A DNA stretch of 64,000 nt from IOR16 sp963521065 (lineage in GTDB: Bacteria > Bacillota > Clostridia > Peptostreptococcales > Anaerovoracaceae), in contig CAUQTI010000003.1 of NCBI GenBank assembly GCA_963521065.1, positions 150,345 to 214,344 of the forward strand, written 5' to 3'. The notes under the pieces were generated by a model that worked only from the letters and a program-made list of their open reading frames with translations, searched no databases and had not been told where the DNA came from. Made by a program: the position numbers and the translations under genes. This document shows, one piece after another, positions 1 to 7,400 of this stretch (within the stretch, counting starts at the first letter, position 1; each line of letters opens with the position of its first letter).

Positions 1-403
1 TTTGTTTTTTCTTTTTTTGCTTTAAATCAAATTGACGCTGCTTTTCCTCCTCGGTCTTTTTTTTACGATTCATTTTACGTTCTGATTTTAACTCTTGCTG
101 TTGAAGCTTTAATGCTTGCTGTGCCTTTGTTCCTAGTCCGGTTTCATGTAACTGTTTGCTGATTTCTCTCTGCAATCGTTTTGGATTGGTAGACTTTTGA
201 GCTTTTTTCTTAGCCCGAATCGGCGGACTGAACTTAAGCTTTGAAAAGTTTTTTAGAAGATAATCATAAACCTCATAATCCTTTGGTTCTGCACCAAACA
301 AGATTTTACATACTTCCAATTTTTGATTCTCTATTCGTTCGTATACGCCGATCCAAAATGGTTCTTCAAAAAACACCGTAAGCTTTGCTGATATTAATGC
401 CAT
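1..403 (-). CDS. yjdF: YjdF family protein (DUF2992), C-terminus cut by window edge
   Basis: The reading frame starts at ATG 401-403 behind GGGAGGAAG and stays open to base 1, so the C-terminus lies outside the window. The N-terminus holds a hydrophobic strand followed by FWIGVYER, and then FGAEPKDYEVYDYLL, the hallmark of the DUF2992/YjdF family. The rest is very rich in Lys, Gln and Glu and is probably an extended basic helix, as is usual for this family. The biochemical function is unknown. The family is normally found behind the yjdF riboswitch, and a matching leader is present here (431-532). Identification is firm, function is not. Confidence 0.88.
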   Translation of the reverse strand, partial: MALISAKLTVFFEEPFWIGVYERIENQKLEVCKILFGAEPKDYEVYDYLLKNFSKLKFSPPIRAKKKAQKSTNPKRLQREISKQLHETGLGTKAQQALKLQQQELKSERKMNRKKKTEEEKQRQFDLKQKKKKQ

Positions 404-430
404 ATTGTCTTCCTCCCATAAAAAAAAATT

Positions 431-532
431 AAACGCAGAGAATGGACAACCCATGGGAGGGCAGGTTACTGACAGGACTAATTTCCCTGCGTCCGGACTA
501 CCAACCGGAGCTGTGTTTTTATCTTTGCGTTT
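431..532 (-). ncRNA. Probable yjdF (azaaromatic-sensing) riboswitch
   Basis: On the minus strand, a leader directly upstream of the YjdF gene is closed by a long helix: AAACGCAAAG (523-532) pairs with the segment CTCTGCGTTT (431-440). It encloses a GC-rich core with CCGGTTGGTAGTCCGG (about 495-510) and CATGGG elements. A run of eight T lies just after the closing helix, and the ribosome site GGGAGGAAG follows. Size (about 100 nt), compact structure and position before yjdF match the known yjdF motif, which responds to aromatic heterocycles. I cannot align it to the covariance model, so assignment rests mainly on context and fold. Confidence 0.8.
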
Positions 533-574
533 TTATATTATCCATTTTTATTTTATTTGTCAATTCAATATTTT

Positions 575-1207
575 TTAAATGGAATAATCCAATATTAAAT
601 CTTTTTCATTTTCATTTTTAATAATTTTTTCCCAATTATTCAGTACCACTTCTGCAATATTAGGATCATACATAATTCCAATGTTTTGTTCAATTTCAGT
701 TCTGCATTCTTCCGTAGACATTTTCTTTCGATATTGTCGATCATTCAACATCGCATCAATCGAATCTGTGATTGCAATAATTCTCGAACCAAGTGGGATT
801 AATTCTCCCTTAATACCATCCGGATATCCCATTCCATCCCATCGCTCATGATGATGTCGTACAATGACAGCAATTTGCTCAAATCTATCCACTTTTTTTA
901 GTATTTCATAACCTATCATAGGATGCTGCTTCATTAACAACCATTCTCCCTTATTCAATGGACCACATTTTCTTAAAATGTGATCCTCAATCCCAATTTT
1001 TCCTATATCATGAAGATGTGCTGCAATATGAATGGTTTCCATTTCCTCCTCAGTGAGATTTAAAAGACAACATATCTGTTCTGTCATATCACTAACTCGT
1101 ACTGAATGACTGGCTGTATATTCATCCCTTGCTTCCAATGCAGTTACAATCCCAAAAATAAGATCATGGTACAGCAATAAGGAATCAACTTTTTTCTTTC
1201 TAGACAA
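575..1207 (-). CDS. HD-GYP domain protein, probable cyclic-di-nucleotide phosphodiesterase
   Basis: A single-domain HD-GYP protein of 210 residues. H34, the HD pair H66-D67 in HLHDIGK, H95, and the HHHERWDGMGYPDG block (118-131) supply the expected metal ligands and the extended GYP motif. The family hydrolyses c-di-GMP, or in some members cGAMP, in the cytoplasm. There is no attached receiver, PAS or membrane segment, so any signal input must come from partners. It is transcribed away from the T-box operon, with an AT-rich gap upstream. Substrate cannot be decided from sequence. Confidence 0.88.
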   Translation of the reverse strand: MSRKKKVDSLLLYHDLIFGIVTALEARDEYTASHSVRVSDMTEQICCLLNLTEEEMETIHIAAHLHDIGKIGIEDHILRKCGPLNKGEWLLMKQHPMIGYEILKKVDRFEQIAVIVRHHHERWDGMGYPDGIKGELIPLGSRIIAITDSIDAMLNDRQYRKKMSTEECRTEIEQNIGIMYDPNIAEVVLNNWEKIIKNENEKDLILDYSI

Positions 1208-1366
1208 TGCAATTTCCCCCTTCTATGTTGCATCTATGATGTATATTATACTATTAAATATTGTCATGGCGTTAGCTTATGCTAACCAACAATTTATCAT
1301 AGCACTTATCGCTTTGAAGGTCAATTAAAACAAAATTCGACAATATGTTCTAATTATAAAAAAAAG

Positions 1367-1395
1367 TTGACAAATCCATTTTACGGTTGTATCAT
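1367..1395 (+). promoter_or_regulatory. Sigma-A promoter of the T-box/paaK transcript
   Basis: TTGACA at 1367-1372 and TATCAT at 1390-1395 are separated by exactly 17 bases. The start point would fall near 1402, just upstream of the T-box leader. Confidence 0.75.
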
Positions 1396-1404
1396 ATGTT
1401 CAAT

Positions 1405-1681
1405 ATATAAAAAGCGATGACAGGGTAAAGTAAGTGATTCACCAATGTATACAGAGAATCCGGAAATGATGAGAACCGGATACATGTGTTCACCCAAGTT
1501 CCCCCTTGAGCTGGTACATTGAACGCTGCATTTTGCAATAGTAGGTGTACACGGTTTCCCCCGTTACAGGGATACGGATGAAATGTCCTGAGTGGCTGAA
1601 GGCTTATCCTTATTTTAAGCCCAGCAAGAAGAGTGGTACCACGGGCTTCCCGTCTCTTAGGAGACGAGAAGCCCTTTTTGT
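1405..1681 (+). ncRNA. T-box leader, probable tRNA-Phe specifier (UUC), with terminator
   Basis: The T-box bulge sequence AAGAGTGGTACCACGGGC (about 1628-1645) is unmistakable; TGGT (1634-1637) fits a tRNA with discriminator A. Stem I has an AGTA loop-E strand on its 5' side, an AGAGA bulge and an ATCCGG/CCGGAT distal helix. On the 3' strand TTC (1489-1491) is followed directly by ACCC, which pairs with GGGT near 1419, placing UUC in the specifier position. The terminator stem GGGCTTC.../...GAAGCCC (1643-1674) is followed by TTTTT. Binding of uncharged tRNA would allow antitermination. The T-box class is certain; the Phe specificity is a manual fold. Confidence 0.93.
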
Positions 1682-1696
1682 TTAGTTAATGTAAAA

Positions 1697-1834
1697 TCAG
1701 CAACAGCAATTATCATCATTATTCATGTTACTGCCACCGCACATGCCCGGCATACAAATTATTACAAGTAACAACAGAAAAAAGAACAGAAGACTATCGT
1801 CAATTCCTGAACCGCATTCATTGTAACATCTCAT
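1697..1834 (-). CDS. 45-residue Cys-rich small membrane peptide
   Basis: On the minus strand a ribosome site AAGGAGGT precedes an ATG that opens a 45-residue frame. The N-terminus is MRCYNECGSGIDDS, then a hydrophobic helix (about 15-27, rich in L, F, V and I), then CMPGMCGG, and a tail ending in CCC. Seven cysteines flank one membrane segment. The DDSLLFF-type helix and Gly/Cys content resemble the short YjcZ-like peptides made during sporulation in Bacillota. That resemblance is by eye only. It lies antisense in the gap between the T-box terminator and paaK, so its transcription would oppose that of the paaK mRNA. Confidence 0.6.
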   Translation of the reverse strand: MRCYNECGSGIDDSLLFFFLLLLVIICMPGMCGGSNMNNDDNCCC

Positions 1835-1926
1835 GAAATAATACCTCCTTAAAGTTTATGGTATAGAATATGAATGCATATTGGATTTTGTGACACAAAA
1901 ATTGCGTCAGTAAAGGAGATAAAATT

Positions 1927-3225
1927 ATGTATTGGAACGAACCAATTGAAACTATGAGCAGAGATCATATGCACACCCTTCAAAGCGAAAGATTGAAAGA
2001 TACCGTCTCTCGTGTATACCAGCATGTAGCATTTTACAGGAAAAAGATGCAGGAACTGGGAATTGAACCGGGAGATATTAAAAGCATTGATGACATCGTA
2101 AAGCTTCCCTTTACTACAAAAAAAGATTTACGCGACAACTACCCTTTTGAGCTCTGTGCCGTTCCCAAAAGTGAGTTTGTCCGTATTCACGCTTCCTCCG
2201 GTACCACAGGAAAACCAACCTCTGTTCCTCACACAAGAAAGGATCTCGACACGTTCGCTGAATGTGTGGCAAGAGCCATCTGCTGTACAGGAGGAACGCG
2301 CGAAGATGTCGTTCAGGTCGCTTATGGCTATGGGCTCTTTACCGGCGGGCTGGGACTACATGACGGTGCAACTCGGCTCGGAGCTGCGGTCGTTCCGATT
2401 TCCGGTGGTAATACGAGAAATCAACTTACGTTGATGCAGGATTTTGAAACTACCATTCTTGCCTGTACACCATCTTACGCCCTCTTTCTTGGAGAAGCAC
2501 TCAGCGAGGCCGGTATTGATCCGAAATCACTCTCCCTTCGTATCGGCATTTTTGGTGCAGAACCGTGGAGCAAGGAAATGCGTGAAAAAATTGAAGAAGG
2601 CTTAAACCTCACGGCTTATGACATTTATGGACTTTCTGAAATCATGGGCCCTGGCGTATCGATCAGCTGTGAAAAACAAAATGGACTCCATGTCGCAGAA
2701 GATCATTTCTATCCGGAAATTTTGAACCCAGATACACTGGAACCGGTTAAAGATGGTACGACAGGTGAACTTGTATTCACACACCTTACGAAAGAAGCGA
2801 TGCCCCTTTTAAGATATCGCACAAGAGATTTAAGCAGCCTCAGCCATACACCATGTGAATGCGGCAGGACGACTGTAAGAATGTCCAGAGTTTGCGGCCG
2901 CTCGGATGATATGCTCATCATTCGAGGTGTTAACGTATTTCCATCCCAAATCGAAAGCGTTCTTCTTGAAGTGGCAGAAGCCAAACCACACTATCTGATT
3001 GTTGTGGACCGCCAAGGTACAATGGATACGATTGAATTACAGGTAGAAATTGACGATAAATATTTTACAGATGAAATTGCCGAATTGGAAAAAATCCGAA
3101 AAAAAATCAAACAAAAAATTGACAGTGTACTGCGTATTAGTGTTATAGTAAAACTAGTAGAACATAAGACGATCCAACGCAGCGAAGGCAAAGCGAAACG
3201 GGTCATTGACAGACGGCACATATAA
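1927..3225 (+). CDS. paaK: Phenylacetate-CoA ligase (AMP-forming)
   Basis: An ANL-superfamily acyl-CoA ligase of 432 residues that activates phenylacetate (or a related aryl-acetate such as indoleacetate) with ATP and CoA. The phosphate-binding loop SSGTTGKPT is at residues 90-98, an IYGLSE core motif follows around 232, and the C-terminal hinge GRSDDMLIIRG lies near 320. Length is normal for PaaK. The start follows AAAGGAG. It forms an operon with the ACT-domain gene 25 bp downstream and is preceded by a T-box leader with a likely Phe specifier. That control suggests a role in Phe supply rather than simple degradation. The aryl substrate cannot be read from the sequence. Confidence 0.93.
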   Translation: MYWNEPIETMSRDHMHTLQSERLKDTVSRVYQHVAFYRKKMQELGIEPGDIKSIDDIVKLPFTTKKDLRDNYPFELCAVPKSEFVRIHASSGTTGKPTSVPHTRKDLDTFAECVARAICCTGGTREDVVQVAYGYGLFTGGLGLHDGATRLGAAVVPISGGNTRNQLTLMQDFETTILACTPSYALFLGEALSEAGIDPKSLSLRIGIFGAEPWSKEMREKIEEGLNLTAYDIYGLSEIMGPGVSISCEKQNGLHVAEDHFYPEILNPDTLEPVKDGTTGELVFTHLTKEAMPLLRYRTRDLSSLSHTPCECGRTTVRMSRVCGRSDDMLIIRGVNVFPSQIESVLLEVAEAKPHYLIVVDRQGTMDTIELQVEIDDKYFTDEIAELEKIRKKIKQKIDSVLRISVIVKLVEHKTIQRSEGKAKRVIDRRHI

Positions 3226-3249
3226 AACTTAAAAAGGAAGGTGGATATG

Positions 3250-3645
3250 ATGATTATTAAACAACTATCTGTTTTTATCCAAAACGAAACAGGAAGGCTC
3301 ATGGAGGTCACCGAAACACTGCATCAAGCAAATATAAACATTTCTGCACTTAACATTGCAGAAACTGCTGAATACGGTGTACTCCGTATGATTGTGGACG
3401 ACGTCGACAAGGCGGTCAGTGTTTTAAAAGATTTGAGCTATTCCTTAAAAGTAACTGATGTTCTTTGTATCGAGATGCCTGATGTTCCCGGCTCATTGAA
3501 CCGTGTTTTAAAAGCACTTCGATCCGTTGACCTGAACGTTTCTTATATGTACGGGTACTCCAGCAACTCAAAAGCCCCTCTTATCCTTAAAGTTGTGGAT
3601 AACGAGCGTGCGGAAGCCGCGCTGAAAGAAGCCGGACTTGAGTAA
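3250..3645 (+). CDS. Tandem ACT-domain protein
   Basis: A 131-residue protein made of two ACT modules, the first beginning MIIKQLSVFIQNETGRL and the second near CIEMPDVPGSLNRVLKAL. ACT domains bind amino acids and act allosterically. I chose ATG 3250 rather than the in-frame GTG at 3241, because that GTG lies within the ribosome site GGAAGGTGG and the family normally starts with MIxKQ. This gene commonly follows paaK in anaerobes. Here it is co-transcribed under the T-box and could report Phe or another aromatic amino acid. That ligand is an inference. Confidence 0.85.
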   Translation: MIIKQLSVFIQNETGRLMEVTETLHQANINISALNIAETAEYGVLRMIVDDVDKAVSVLKDLSYSLKVTDVLCIEMPDVPGSLNRVLKALRSVDLNVSYMYGYSSNSKAPLILKVVDNERAEAALKEAGLE

Positions 3646-3660
3646 CCTCTAATCCGTTTC

Positions 3661-3717
3661 ACGCATCAGACGAAAATATGTACCCCATCACATCACTTCT
3701 TCTGATGCGTGTTTTTT
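3661..3717 (+). terminator. Rho-independent terminator after paaK-ACT
   Basis: ACGCATCAGA (3661-3670) pairs perfectly with TCTGATGCGT (3701-3710) and is followed by GTTTTTT. Confidence 0.85.
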
Positions 3718-3812
3718 ATTTGGCGAGTTATAATAACCCCTTACCCCCATAAAACTCCTTTTCCCCTATCTTTGAACCCCCTCTTTCATTGAAAAACGTT
3801 TCTTGCTCAGTC

Positions 3813-4052
3813 TTATAAACTGAGCTTTGAAATTAATTCCTTGAGCGATTTCAGCTCTTCTTTTGTCATTGTAATCCCACGGCTCATCGATTTATGACTT
3901 TTATCCCAATCTCTAAGGTCGTATTTTTGACTCCCCCCATTCCAGGAAACGATATTCAACTCCCGCTGCCATCCATTTGCAGAAGTAGAAATTACCCCAA
4001 AGTGCTCACAAATTTCAAATGTTACTTCACGATCTTTCTCTTTTGTACTCAT
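3813..4052 (-). CDS. YdbC/PC4-like single-stranded DNA-binding protein
   Basis: A 79-residue protein matching the bacterial YdbC family, which has the fold of the eukaryotic coactivator PC4. Visible family features are GWQRELNIVSWNGG (about 27-40), KYDLRDWD (about 43-50) and a C-terminal helix with MTKEELKSL. Members bind single-stranded DNA as dimers, but their physiological role in bacteria is not settled. The start follows AAAGGAAA. It is monocistronic, between the paaK terminator and a block of tandem repeats. Confidence 0.82.
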   Translation of the reverse strand: MSTKEKDREVTFEICEHFGVISTSANGWQRELNIVSWNGGSQKYDLRDWDKSHKSMSRGITMTKEELKSLKELISKLSL

Positions 4053-4200
4053 AACGATTTCCTTTCATTTGTAATATTTTACCATAATTATAGTACACTT
4101 ACATTTTTTGTCAATCTATATTTACATAATTTTACATATTATTTTCTTTTATTTTTATTACCAAGGTAAATCAAAATTGATTTTTGTCTTTTTCTTAGAC

Positions 4201-4530
4201 TTTATGCTATAATAAATACAGCATATGAAAGCAAAAGAAAAGATTTTGCTCTATATGTATTTATTGTATCGGTGTGTAACAAATCGGAGCAGCGATTTGC
4301 ACTTATGATAGAATAAATACATCATGTGAAAGCAAAAGAAAAGATTTTGCTCTATATGTATTTATTGTATCGGTGTGTAACAAATCGGAGCAGCGATTTG
4401 CACTTATGATAGAATAAATACATCATGTGAAAGCAAAAAAAGTTTTGCTCTGTATGTATTTATTGTAGCGGTATGTAGCAAATAGGCACAGCAATTTACG
4501 CGGATGATAGAATAAATACGGCATATGAAA
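4201..4530 (+). repeat. Tandem repeat, about 101-bp unit, with two conserved hairpins
   Basis: The landmark AATAAATAC recurs at 4211, 4312, 4413 and 4511, giving periods of 101, 101 and 98 bases. The first two units are almost identical and the third has diverged. Each unit contains a long dyad, GATAGAATAAATAC...GTATTTATTGTATC, enclosing an AGCAAAA/TTTTGCT stem, followed by a second hairpin such as CAAATC (4280-4285) with GATTTG (4294-4299). A related block in opposite orientation lies at 37880-38200. The stretch 4053-4630 holds no gene apart from this repeat and the leader of the ABC-F gene. Confidence 0.9.
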
Positions 4531-4630
4531 GTTAAGCATAATAGGCACAAAATATGAAATATCAGGCTGATTTTACTTGTAGCAGGTATTATCGCAGCTG
4601 AATTATAAAAATAAAAGAAGAGGATAAAAC

Positions 4631-6187
4631 ATGAGCGTACTAATTGTAGAAAATGTCACCCATGGATTTGGAGGAAGGCAAATCTTAGAAGATGCTTCCT
4701 TTCGCTTATTGAAAGGAGAGCATGTCGGATTAATCGGTGCCAATGGAGAAGGGAAATCAACCTTTTTAAACATTATTACCGGTCAGCTTGCTCCCGATGA
4801 AGGGAAAATAGAGTGGTCAAAACGCGTTACCGTCGGCTATTTAGACCAACATTCCAACTTGAAAAAGGGAATGACAATACGAGATATCTTAAGAGAAGCA
4901 TTCCAAAATTCTTTTGATTTGGAGGCAGAAATGCTCTCTCTTTACGAAAAGATGGGTGATGCCGAAGGTGGAGACATCGAAGCCATGATGGAGGATGCCG
5001 GAGAAATCCAACAGATTTTAGAACACAGTGGCTTTTACAGCCTCGATGCAAAAATAGAAGAGGTTGCGAATGGACTCGGACTTGGCAGCATCGGACTTGA
5101 CAAAGACGTGAGTGACCTGTCCGGCGGACAGCGTACAAAGGTTCTTTTAACAAAGCTTCTTCTTCAGGACCCTACTATTTTAATTTTAGATGAGCCTACC
5201 AACTATTTAGATTATGAGCATATTGAGTGGCTAAAACGCTACTTACAGCAATACGAAAATGCATTCATACTCGTTTCTCACGATATGACTTTTTTAAATG
5301 AAGTGGTCAATGTGATCTATCATGTCAACGATAGTGTTCTAACTCGTTATACCGGAAACTATGAAAAATTTATGCAGATGTACGAGGTAAAAAAGCTTCA
5401 AGAAGAAAAGGCTTATGAAAAGCAGCAGGCGGAACGCGAACGTATGGAAGACTTCATCGCACGCAATAAGGCGCGTGTTGCAACCCGCGGCATGGCAAAC
5501 AGCCGCCAGAAAATGCTTGATAAAATGGAGGTACTAGAAAAACCAAGAGAAAAACCAAAGCCTTCTTTTTCCTTTCAAGAATCCCGCACTCCCGGACGTT
5601 TCATCGTAGAAGCAAAGGATTTGATATTAGGATACAATGAACCGCTTACAAAACCAGTTTCCTTCGCCTTAGAGCGCGGCCAAAAAGTCGCGATTGTCGG
5701 AACAAACGGACTTGGCAAATCAACCCTTTTAAAAACGATTCTCGGAAAGATAAAACCGATTTCCGGCAGTGCAGAGCTTGGTGATTTTCTTGTACCTGCT
5801 TATTTTGAACAGGAGGCTGAGCGTGACAACTCCCAGACCGCTTTAGAAAGCGTCTGGGAGCAGTACCCTTCTTACACCAATGGCGAAGTACGTTCTGCAC
5901 TCGCAAAATGCGGCTTGACAGCCGAACATATTACAAGCCAGATGAAGGTTTTAAGCGGCGGCGAGAACGCGAAGGTTCGTCTGTGCAAACTCATGCAAAA
6001 AGAAACGAACTGGCTTGTTCTCGACGAACCTACCAATCATTTAGATGTCGATGCGAAAGAAGAGCTTAAGCGTGCCATTGCCAATTTCAAGGGCACCGTC
6101 CTCCTTGTCTGCCACGAACCGGAATTCTATGAAAGCTGGATTACAGACATTTGGAACGTAGAAACCTGGACTACAAAAATTGTATAG
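4631..6187 (+). CDS. ABC-F family ATPase (ribosome-associated)
   Basis: Two ABC ATPase modules in one 518-residue chain with no membrane segments, which defines ABC-F. The first has GANGEGKST (36-44), LSGGQ (163-167) and ILILDEPTNYLD (183-194). A charged linker rich in Glu, Lys and Arg (about 250-310) follows. The second has GTNGLGKST (357-365), LSGGENAKV (about 438) and LVLDEPTNHLD (about 460). ABC-F proteins act on the ribosomal E site, as translation factors or as antibiotic-protection proteins. Nothing here identifies a resistance subtype. The tandem hairpin repeats lie directly upstream. Confidence 0.9.
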   Translation: MSVLIVENVTHGFGGRQILEDASFRLLKGEHVGLIGANGEGKSTFLNIITGQLAPDEGKIEWSKRVTVGYLDQHSNLKKGMTIRDILREAFQNSFDLEAEMLSLYEKMGDAEGGDIEAMMEDAGEIQQILEHSGFYSLDAKIEEVANGLGLGSIGLDKDVSDLSGGQRTKVLLTKLLLQDPTILILDEPTNYLDYEHIEWLKRYLQQYENAFILVSHDMTFLNEVVNVIYHVNDSVLTRYTGNYEKFMQMYEVKKLQEEKAYEKQQAERERMEDFIARNKARVATRGMANSRQKMLDKMEVLEKPREKPKPSFSFQESRTPGRFIVEAKDLILGYNEPLTKPVSFALERGQKVAIVGTNGLGKSTLLKTILGKIKPISGSAELGDFLVPAYFEQEAERDNSQTALESVWEQYPSYTNGEVRSALAKCGLTAEHITSQMKVLSGGENAKVRLCKLMQKETNWLVLDEPTNHLDVDAKEELKRAIANFKGTVLLVCHEPEFYESWITDIWNVETWTTKIV

Positions 6188-6200
6188 TCTTCTTTATAAA

Positions 6201-6246
6201 AGCAAAAGCATACCCTTTATACAGCGGTATGCTTTTGCTTTTTTTA
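6201..6246 (+). terminator. Terminator of the ABC-F gene
   Basis: AGCAAAAGCATACC (6201-6214) pairs with GGTATGCTTTTGCT (6226-6239), followed by a run of T. Confidence 0.88.
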
Positions 6247-6323
6247 TAGGAAACAATAGTTCTGCTTATTTTTTATTATCGGCTAACTGCATTTTAACTT
6301 TAATCCTACCCTGACCACTTTCC

Positions 6324-7205
6324 TCAATACCAATAAACCCATTCAAGGCGTGATTTTTCCGGTTCCGGTGTAAATGAACCTATTTTTAAAGTTTTATCAA
6401 ATTCCGGTCCATGAAAATCTGATCCGGCGCTTACTAAAAAGCCATGCTTATCCGCGAGGGAAAGCAAATGTGCAGTCTGATGAGGCATATGCCGGCTGTA
6501 ATAGCATTCCATCCCCTGCAGCCCGGTTCTTTTCAAGCAGAGAAGCAAATTTTCCAATGCTCTAAAAAATTCATCCTGCCCCGCTTCTGCCTTTCCTTTA
6601 TACGAAATTTTCATCGGATGCGCAAGAATAGCGATTCCACCCGCTTCCTGAATCAAGGAAACAGCCTTTTCCACATCTATTTTCACACGATGAACTGCTT
6701 TGATTTCCGGTGCTTCCAAAAACTCTCCCGGTTGAAACGCTTCTCTCAATTCGCTGATATAGCCTCTCTTCAACAAACCTCTCGCAAAATTTGGCTTTCC
6801 GATATAGGACTGCTGTGGATACACTTGAAAATCTTCCCGCTCTAACGAATAGCCGCGCGCGCGCAGCGCAGAAAGCAATTTTTCATTTCTTTCCTTTCGT
6901 TTTTCCAAAATTTCTTTCACTGCTTGCTGTAAGGCTCTGTTTTTTATATCAAAACCGTAACCCAGCAAGTGCATAAAACAAGGTGAATCATCCAAAAAAT
7001 CAGAAAGCTGTGCGGAAAATTCAATTCCCGGAATTACCTTGATTCCGAATTCTGCTCCGGCTTGTACCGCCTCCTCAACTCCGTCGATTCCATCATGATC
7101 CGTGACGGCAATGACAGATGCCCCCCGTTCTTTCGCCATCTTGACTAATTCGAAGGGAGATAAAGTCCCATCTGAATAATAAGTATGCAAATGCAAGTCG
7201 ATCAT
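6324..7205 (-). CDS. PHP-domain phosphoesterase (TrpH/YciV-like)
   Basis: A PHP-family metal-dependent phosphoesterase of 293 residues. It starts MIDLHLHTYYSDG, followed by TDHDG near 45, the segment PGIEFSA near 70, AHPMK near 190 and GSDFHG near the C-terminus. These supply the usual trinuclear metal ligands. Related proteins hydrolyse nucleoside 3',5'-bisphosphates or the 5' ends of short RNA. I placed the start at 7205 behind AAAAGGGGGC; the frame stays open further upstream to 7286 but without a ribosome site or family similarity. Substrate is uncertain. Confidence 0.85.
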   Translation of the reverse strand: MIDLHLHTYYSDGTLSPFELVKMAKERGASVIAVTDHDGIDGVEEAVQAGAEFGIKVIPGIEFSAQLSDFLDDSPCFMHLLGYGFDIKNRALQQAVKEILEKRKERNEKLLSALRARGYSLEREDFQVYPQQSYIGKPNFARGLLKRGYISELREAFQPGEFLEAPEIKAVHRVKIDVEKAVSLIQEAGGIAILAHPMKISYKGKAEAGQDEFFRALENLLLCLKRTGLQGMECYYSRHMPHQTAHLLSLADKHGFLVSAGSDFHGPEFDKTLKIGSFTPEPEKSRLEWVYWY

Positions 7206-7337
7206 AACGCTGCCCCCTTTTCCTGCTCTAGATCCCTTTCTTCGCTGAATCAGGTTTTTTCTCATGCAAAGAGATTCTGCTTTCATTAAATCACAAATAC
7301 ATTTTCATTTCAATGACAAAGGAAATTTCATCCAATC

Positions 7338-7379
7338 GAAAGCTCCCCGGCTTGCAAAACCGGAGAGCTTTCTTTTTTT
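7338..7379 (+). terminator. Strong hairpin with T-run on the plus strand
   Basis: GAAAGCTCCCCGG (7338-7350) pairs with CCGGAGAGCTTTC (7360-7372), followed by TTTTTTT on the plus strand only. Both neighbouring genes are on the minus strand, so the orientation is unexpected. It may still slow transcription leaving the dctP gene, but lacks a T-run in that direction. Confidence 0.6.
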
Positions 7380-7400
7380 ATCTCATCTCATAATATCTCA

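Noticed and set aside
3241..3249. GTG start of the ACT protein
   Set aside because: It is part of the ribosome site; ATG 3250 gives the usual family N-terminus.
4201..4530. CRISPR array
   Set aside because: The repeat unit is about 101 bp and near identical throughout, with no unique spacers, and no cas genes are present.
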